Positions 57,905 to 64,000 of a stretch of 64,000 nucleotides of DNA are shown piece after piece. The stretch's first letter is position 1, and the number at the start of each line of letters is the position of its first letter. Origin of the DNA: Hydrangea macrophylla. Taxonomy: Eukaryota > Streptophyta > Magnoliopsida > Cornales > Hydrangeaceae. The position numbers and the translations under genes were made by a program. The DNA lies in assembly GCA_033977485.1 (NCBI GenBank), contig CM066985.1:74715045-74779044 (forward strand). The letters run 5' to 3'. The notes below the pieces were generated by a model. That model saw nothing but the letters and a program-made list of their open reading frames with translations, made no database searches and was not told the DNA's origin.

Positions 57905-59025
57905 TTAACTCACAAAGTGTCGGTAAAGTTACGCTGTTTAGGCATGTGTGAGGTGTCGGTAAAGTTTCATACCTTTCCGATTGGCGGTTCTCCGTTTCAC
58001 CCTTCAAACCCCAGAAATACGTTTTATAAAACTTAGATGTGTAAATTCTATTTTTTCGCCTAAGATAAGGGTCTCGTTTGTTCCCACAAGTTTTTTTAGG
58101 CGTGCGTGAGGTGTCAGTAAAGTTTCATACCTTTCCCTTTGGCTATTCTCCATTTCACCCGTTCAAACCCCAAAACTACGTTTTATAAAGCTTAGATGTG
58201 TGAAATTCTATTTTTTCGCCTATCTCTCAAATCGGGTATCCGATAAGGGTCCCGTTTATTCCCACAAGTTTCTTTAGGCGTGTGTGAGTTGTCGGTAAAG
58301 TTACGTTGCTTATGGGACGACGGTTCTTCGTTTCACCCGTTCAAACCCCAAAACTACGTTTTTATAAAGGTTAGATGTGTGAAATTCTATTTTTTCACTA
58401 ACTCTCAAACCGGGAATCCGATAAGGGTCCCTTTTATTCCCACAAGTTTCTTTAGGCGTGTGTGAGGTGTCGGTAAAGTTTCATACCTTTTCGATTGGCG
58501 GTTCTCCGTTTCACCTGTTCAAACCCCAAAACTACGTTTTATAAAGCTTAGATGTGTGAAATTCTATTTTTTCGCCTAACTCTCGAACCGGGCATCCAAT
58601 AAGGGTCCCGTTTGTTCCCACAAGTTTCTTTAGGCGTGTGTGAGGTGTCGGTAAAGTTTCATACCTTTCCGATTGGCGGTTCTCCGTTTCACCCGTTCAA
58701 ATACCAAAACTACGTTTTATAAAGCTTAGATGTGTAGAATTCTATTTTTTTCGCCTAACTCTCAAACCGAGTATCCGATAAGGGTCCCGTTTGTTCCCAC
58801 AAGTTTCTTTAGGCATGTGTGAGTTTTTGGTAAAGTTACGTTGCTTACGGGACGCCGGTTCTTCGTTTCACCCGTTCAAACCCCAAAACTATGTTTTATA
58901 AAGCTAAGATGTGTGAAATTCTATTTTTTCGCTAACTCTCAAACCGGGCATCCGATAAGGGTCCTGTTTATCCCCATAAGTTTCTTTAGGCGTGTGTGAG
59001 GTGTCAGTAAAGTTTCATTGGACAA
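57905..59025 (+). repeat. ~178-bp tandem repeat array
   Basis: Six to seven units, marked by ggtgtcggtaaagtt near 57949, 58108, 58286, 58463, 58640, 58820 and 58998 (spacings about 159, 178, 177, 177, 180, 178). A partial unit precedes. Two subtypes differ after that marker: A (tttcatacctttccgattgg) and B (ttacgttgcttacggg). No coding. The array ends just before LTR F. Confidence 0.9.
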
Positions 59026-59045
59026 GAATTAGTGTATATCTATAC

Positions 59046-60564
59046 TGTCACGCCTCGGAGCAGCAAAAATAGAGAAAAATAAATTTCCTTTTTGGGTCCA
59101 TAGGGAATGACGAATGAAAATCACTAACTATCCACACCACACAGTACTTGTCCAACTAAAACAAAATGAACAGAAAACCACTGAATATATAATAATGATT
59201 TATCAATTACAATATCAGAGTGGTCCTCAAGATCACAACAGGTCTGGAGACAACATATGCCCAATTACCCGTTAAATTAATAAAGAACAATAGTAATAAC
59301 AGAAGTATAAACTAGATATATCTTCTTCATCCCTAACTGGCATAAGGTTAGTCACTAGCGTAGTAATCTTCCTTAGCATAACCGACATCAGTGGGGCCAC
59401 CCTCTGCATAATCGCGTTTAGGAAACAGTTCCTCCCGTAATATTCCCAGAACTTAGCAAACCTACCTATCGTTATACCACTAACGATTACATGGCAGCCC
59501 CATTGTGGTATGACTGCTCTGATTAAAATGAACAGATATCGAACTCATACACGAACTGCATAGTATCTAACTTCATCACGTTAATCCATTATTCTTAATC
59601 ATACTTATCTTTGTTGTCACATTATCCCTGATCAACCCATAATCGCATAATGAACGTCTAAATTGAGAATCAAATAATCGAACCCTTATATAAATAAACC
59701 ATAGAAACAATCCATGTTCTGCAAAGTTCGATCGATTAAAACCATTTCAATCGATTGAGAAAAGCAATGTTCAAGCGATCGAAGTCTCTTTGATCGATTG
59801 AACTTAGTTCGATCGCTTGAAAGTTGTCTTCTCTAGAGGTTTTGAACAGTGAACGTCCAGAGGTGTTAGGGCGTGTTTGGGTCTATTAATTCACGTCAAA
59901 ACTCATAAACATCATATAAAAGGTACCAAGTGAGTTTAGAACTTACCGAACGTCGTAAGGGCGTGTATAGCTTGAGTTCCAACTTTGAGCTTTAATGGCT
60001 CCTCCTCCTTCTCTCTCTTCTCTGTCTCTGTATCTCTCCCTCTCTCTGTCTCATTCTTCTTCTTTCTTATTCTCTGTTTCTTCTCCCTCTCTCTCCTAGA
60101 CTGTGTGTATATATAGTATGTGTGTGTATATATATATATATGGAGATGAGTTTATATATACATATATGTATCAAAACACAAGCACACAATCTCTCTTTCA
60201 TAATTCTATTTCTCCAAACACACTAAACACACTAACACAATGTATATATAGAGGGGATGGGGGTGTAGGTGGCAATGTTTGCATGAACTACAGATGAAAT
60301 ATCCAGGCGAGTTCGATGGATCGAAGTATGCTCGATCGCTCAAAAGTGATTTGGCTAGTTTGATCAAATGAAAAAGGGGTTTGATTTATTGAAGTAGGGA
60401 CCACGTCATAAATTCAAGTCGGTAGGGTTTTGATCGCTTCAACTTAGAAATGTTCAATTGCTTGAAAGAGGTTTGATCGATCGAAAGTGAAACTTCAAGT
60501 ATGATCAAATGAAGTATATAGAATCTCTCTGTATTAATAAATATTTAAAATACAAGGTATTACA
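59046..60564 (-). repeat. 3' LTR of gypsy element F
   Basis: 1519 bp; minus strand TGTAATACC to GAGGCGTGACA. Left flank TATAC (59041-59045); the partner lies outside the window. It has GATCGATTGAA/CGATCGCTTGAA motifs at 59730-59825 and 60300-60490, and a tatatata promoter-like stretch near 60105-60140. Confidence 0.85.
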
Positions 60565-60829
60565 TCATCTACCACTCATTAAGGATTTCGTCCTTGAAAT
60601 AAAAACCAAATAAGGTCTAAAATAAAAATGGAAACTTCTCACACATTTCTTACTCCAGTTCCCACGAAGCTTCTCCTTCATCATGATGCTTCCACTGGAT
60701 CTTTACTTGCGGAATCTCCTTGTTTCTGAGCTTCTTGATTCCATGATCTAGGATCTACACTGGTCCTTTATTGAATGTAACGCAGTTGTTAACTTCAATA
60801 TCTTCGAAGTTGATCTCATGCGCTGGGTT

Positions 60830-61800
60830 GTGAGCACACTCCATCAGCATACTAATGTGGAATACGCTATGCACTCCTGACATCTTCGGCGACAACGCAA
60901 GTCGATAAGCAACATTCCCAACACGTTCTAGAATCTCGAATGGTCCGATGAATTGCGGCGATAGCTTGCCTCTCTTTTAACCAAATCTGACGATGCCTCG
61001 AATAGGTGAAACCTTGAGTAGCACGTGGTCTCCAACGGCAAACTCCAAGTCTTTGGTCGCTTGTCAAAATAACTCTTGTGTCGGGTCTGAACCGTCCTCA
61101 TCTTCTTTTGTACAATCTGGATCTTCTCGCTGATTTCTCGTACCATTTCTAGCCTAAGTACTTTGGCCCAATATAGAGGTGATCGACAAGGTCTTTCGTA
61201 CAAATCTTTAAACAGTGCCATCCCTATGCTCATATGGTAACTGTTGTTGTAGGCGAACTCGATCAATGGTAGGTGTATCTCCCAAGAACTCTCAAAATTA
61301 ATAGCATAAGCGCGTAGCATATCTTCCATCACTTAATGACTCATTCAGTCTGTCCATCGGTCTGTAGATGAAAGGCTGAACTCAAGTTCAGTGTTGTTCC
61401 CATTGCTGTTTGGAGACTCTTCCAGAATTTGGCAGTAAAGCATGAATCTCTTTCTAAAATAATTGAAACTGGTACACCGTGTAATCGTACAATGTGTTGT
61501 AGATACATTCGACTTAAATGGTCCACTGGACACATCATATTGTAGGCGATGAAATGTGCAGTCTTCGTAAGTCAATCCATGATTACCCAAATGGCGTCGT
61601 TGTTCTACTGTTGACTTTGGCATACCTACTATGAAATTCAAGGTTCTGTGATCCCATTTCCATTGGGGAATTGGTAATGGTTACATTAACCCAAGTGGTT
61701 TATGATATTCTACCTTTACTTGTTTACAAGTAAGACATTGAGCTACATACTCAGCTACTTATCTCTTCATTCCTTCCCACCAGAAATTCCTCTTCAAATC
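60830..61800 (-). pseudogene. Element F integrase
   Basis: Zinc region (KDLKRNFWWEGMKR near 61765-61810), core pieces (VRLHGVPVSIILERDSCFTA at 61435-61495; NLSSAFHLQTDGQTE at 61341-61385), then LPLIEFAYNNSYHMSIGMA and LYERPCRSPLYW near 61170-61270. Stop codons (about 61759 and 61335) and a frame change near 61600 break it. The second catalytic Asp lies in a changed context (LERDSCF instead of SDRDxxF). Confidence 0.85.
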
Positions 61801-62179
61801 CTTATACATCTTCGTACCTCCAGGATGAATAGTCATCCGTGACTTATGTGCTTCATCCAATGTTTCTTTTCAGAGATTTTCTTCATTAGGTACACAAAGT
61901 CTACCTTTACATCCTAAAGCTTCGTCTGTACCGACACTCCAGAATTCTGGTTCCTTTGCTGACATCTTAGCAAATCATAACTTTAAATCTTTCGTCATCT
62001 GTTGAGTTTCTATGATATGGCTAATCAAAGTTGGTTGTACCATAAGGCATCCAAAATGTTGTCCTTTAGTCAACTCCACTGGCTATAGGTCGAATTTAGC
62101 CAAAATTTCCAATGCTTGCCATTCTCGAATTAATAACGCAGGGATCACTAATCGAGGTCTACAACTCAAAGCATCGGCT

Positions 62180-62560
62180 ACGACATTAGCTTTACCCAGA
62201 TGGTATTGCAATGAAAAGTCATAGTCTTTGAGTAACTCCATCCATCTTCATTGTCGCATGTTCAACTCCTTCTGAGAGAACAAATACTTCAAGCTCTTAT
62301 GTTCGGAAAACAGATCAAACTTCTCTCCATAGAGTTAGTGTCTCCAAATCTTTAATGCAAATACTATTGCTGCTTATTCTAGATCATGCGTAGGATAGTT
62401 CTTCTCATGTACCTTTAATTGTCTAGATCCATATGCAATGACATTCCTGTCCTGCACAAGCACACAATCAAGTCCTTGATGTTATGCATTACTATAGATC
62501 ACATATCTTTCTCCACTCTTAGGTATCGTGAGTATTGGTGCTGAAGTCAATCTTTCTTTT
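62180..62560 (-). pseudogene. Element F RNase H
   Basis: YVIYSNA, a stop, then [11 protein letters not shown] (62450-62510), [15 protein letters not shown], and [13 protein letters not shown] (about 62175-62215). Stops at about 62490, 62380 and 62335. Confidence 0.8.
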
Positions 62561-62565
62561 AACTC

Positions 62566-63361
62566 CTAAAATGCACCCTCATGCTTGTCTGTCCATTCGT
62601 AATTTATCTCCTTTCTTGTCAAACTTGTCAACGGTCTTACAATCTTGGAGAATCCTTCTACGAATCTTCGATAATATCCAGCTAGGCCAAGAAAACTTCT
62701 GACCTCTATTGTGTTAGTTGGTCTATTCCAGCTTAAGACTGCATCGATCTTAGATGAGTCTATAGAGATACTGTCTTCAGATATAACATGTCCCAAGAAT
62801 TAGTCAAAATTTACACTTACTGAACTTTACATACAACTTACAATCTCGAAGTATCTGTAAAGCAATCTGTAAGTGTTCCTTGTTTTCCTCCACCGTCTTT
62901 GAGTAGATTAGTATGTCGTTAATGAATACTATAATGAATTGATCCAGTTATGGTCTGAATACTCTATTCATCAAGTCTATGCATACTACTGGTGCATTTG
63001 TCAATCCAAAAGGCATAACTAGAAATTCATATTGCCCGTATCTTGTCCTGAACGCAGTCTTCGATGCATCCTCTGGTCAAAATAACAATTGGTGATATCC
63101 CGAACGCAGATCGATCTTGGCAAAGATCCTTGATCCTTGTAATTGGTCGAATAGATCATCTATCTGAGGTAGTGGGTATTGGTTCTTGATCGTAACCTTG
63201 TTCAACTCCTTGTAGTCTATGCATAGTCGAATTGTTCCATCCTTTTTCTTCATAAATAGAAGAACTGTTGCTCCCCAAGGTGATGTACTTGGACAAACAA
63301 ATCTCAAATCCTCAAGTTCCCAAACTTGCTTCTTCAATTCCAACATCTCAGTTAGTGTCAT
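62566..63361 (-). pseudogene. Element F reverse transcriptase
   Basis: [53 protein letters not shown] (63077-63300), then [17 protein letters not shown] (63000-63050), [10 protein letters not shown] in place of [10 protein letters not shown] (about 62903-62932) and [18 protein letters not shown] (62640-62700). The first catalytic Asp of the DD pair is Asn, and stops interrupt at about 63077 and 62797. Confidence 0.9.
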
Positions 63362-63591
63362 CCTATATGGAGTCTTAGATATCTACAATGTGTCAGGTAC
63401 TAGTTCCACACAGAAGTCTATTTCTCTTTTCGGTGGAAGTCCTTTAATATCCTGGAATACATCTTTAAAATCTTGTACGGTAGGAATCTAATCCATCGTG
63501 AGTTCGGTACTCATACTCGTACCTCTGATCGTAGCTAAACCACTTGTTAGAAACATATACTTGTTGACTGGCACTGAAATCTCATCGCTAG

Positions 63592-63987
63592 TCATCCTGG
63601 TATTAAAAATACAATCGTCCTGGTAGGGCAGTCCAAATTGGCATCATACTTAGTCAACCAATCCATCCATAGGATATTGTCAAACTCTGACATTGACAGA
63701 AATACTAAGTCTATTGGAAGATTCCTATCTCCCAAGGTCAATAGGAAATTTTTGCACACTTTACCCAGCTTAACAGACATTCTCAATGGTGACACAACAT
63801 TAAGTGCTGGCTTGAGTATCTGTGGATCTAAACCTAATTGACGCATAATCTTAACATTAATAAATGAATGTGTAGCTCCAGTATCAAATAAAACTTTAAC
63901 TGAACTATGAAAGAGTACAAGCGTACCTTCCAAATATTGCTGCTCATCAGCATTAAAGCCCACTTTCGTGGGAATGATAGCATTCAT
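63592..63987 (-). pseudogene. Element F aspartic protease
   Basis: 131-residue open frame with VLFDTGATHSFIN (catalytic DTG) near 63855-63895 and EFDNILWMDWLTKYDA near 63645-63690, where the family usually has DVILGMDWL. Cut off from the following reverse transcriptase by stop codons. Confidence 0.88.
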
Positions 63988-64000
63988 CCTAGTCTGATCT

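Larger units (their letters stand above)
60565..64000 (-). mobile_element. Ty3/gypsy element F, 3' part
   Basis: Minus-strand internal region with the order protease, reverse transcriptase, RNase H, integrase reading toward the LTR at 60564. Gag and the 5' LTR are beyond the window. Stops in every domain. Confidence 0.92.

Noticed and set aside
57905..59025. Centromeric satellite
   Set aside because: Unit size fits, but only six to seven units beside a gene-bearing region; centromere identity cannot be claimed.

Overview
This window is plant nuclear DNA, almost certainly from an angiosperm with a repeat-rich genome. The grounds are LTR retrotransposons of the Ty1/copia and Ty3/gypsy superfamilies, a plant-type Helitron, a Stowaway MITE, a tRNA-derived SINE, Mutator- and hAT-like MITEs, and one gene with plant splice sites encoding a zinc finger of the plant GATA type (C-x2-C-x18-C-x2-C). 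Gene structure suggests a eudicot; the species cannot be read from the sequence. There are no bacterial-style operons, rRNA genes, CRISPR arrays or free-standing tRNA genes. All translations, alignments and identity estimates were made by eye.

Left part (1-17872): a plus-strand copia element that starts before the window is broken into three pieces (1-1892, 13177-14276, 17556-17872). The first gap (1893-13176) is flanked by a TACAT duplication. It holds pieces of a gypsy LTR (A), a plus-strand gypsy pol scrap, a gag scrap and a decayed minus-strand gypsy element (B', 6921-12781). The second gap is a solo LTR (D1, 14277-17555) with a CCAAC/CCAGC duplication.

Middle part (17873-45911): after an AT-rich stretch with two small MITEs comes the deepest nest. 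A roughly 4 kb minus-strand Ogre/Tat-like solo LTR (E) is split into 20654-20796, 24009-27897 and 45868-45906. Its first gap holds solo LTR D2 (20797-24008, duplication CCACC). Its second gap holds gypsy element B (27898-45867, duplication GTCCT), full length but full of stops. B's 5' LTR carries a hAT-like insertion (29562-30097). B's 3' LTR carries element C (37093-45660, duplication ACCGG), which has two nearly identical LTRs around a mostly non-coding interior with a scrambled integrase remnant.

Gene island (45912-52860): no LTR elements but many short foldback MITEs, including three copies of one ~171-bp Mutator-like family with 9-bp duplications. It holds the only convincing host gene, a minus-strand GATA transcription factor with three coding exons (50679-51975, about 369 residues).

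Right part (52868-64000): a non-autonomous Helitron (52868-55383) with a nested Mutator-like MITE, a SINE (56027-56120), a foldback repeat, a CACTA-like subterminal repeat cluster, a ~178-bp tandem array whose subtypes follow an A-A-B order, and the 3' half of a minus-strand gypsy element (F, from 59046 beyond the window end) with broken pol.

Functionally, the window is a transposon graveyard around one transcription-factor gene. Nesting gives relative ages: the copia element and E are oldest at their sites, B is younger than E, and C and the hAT insertion are younger than B.
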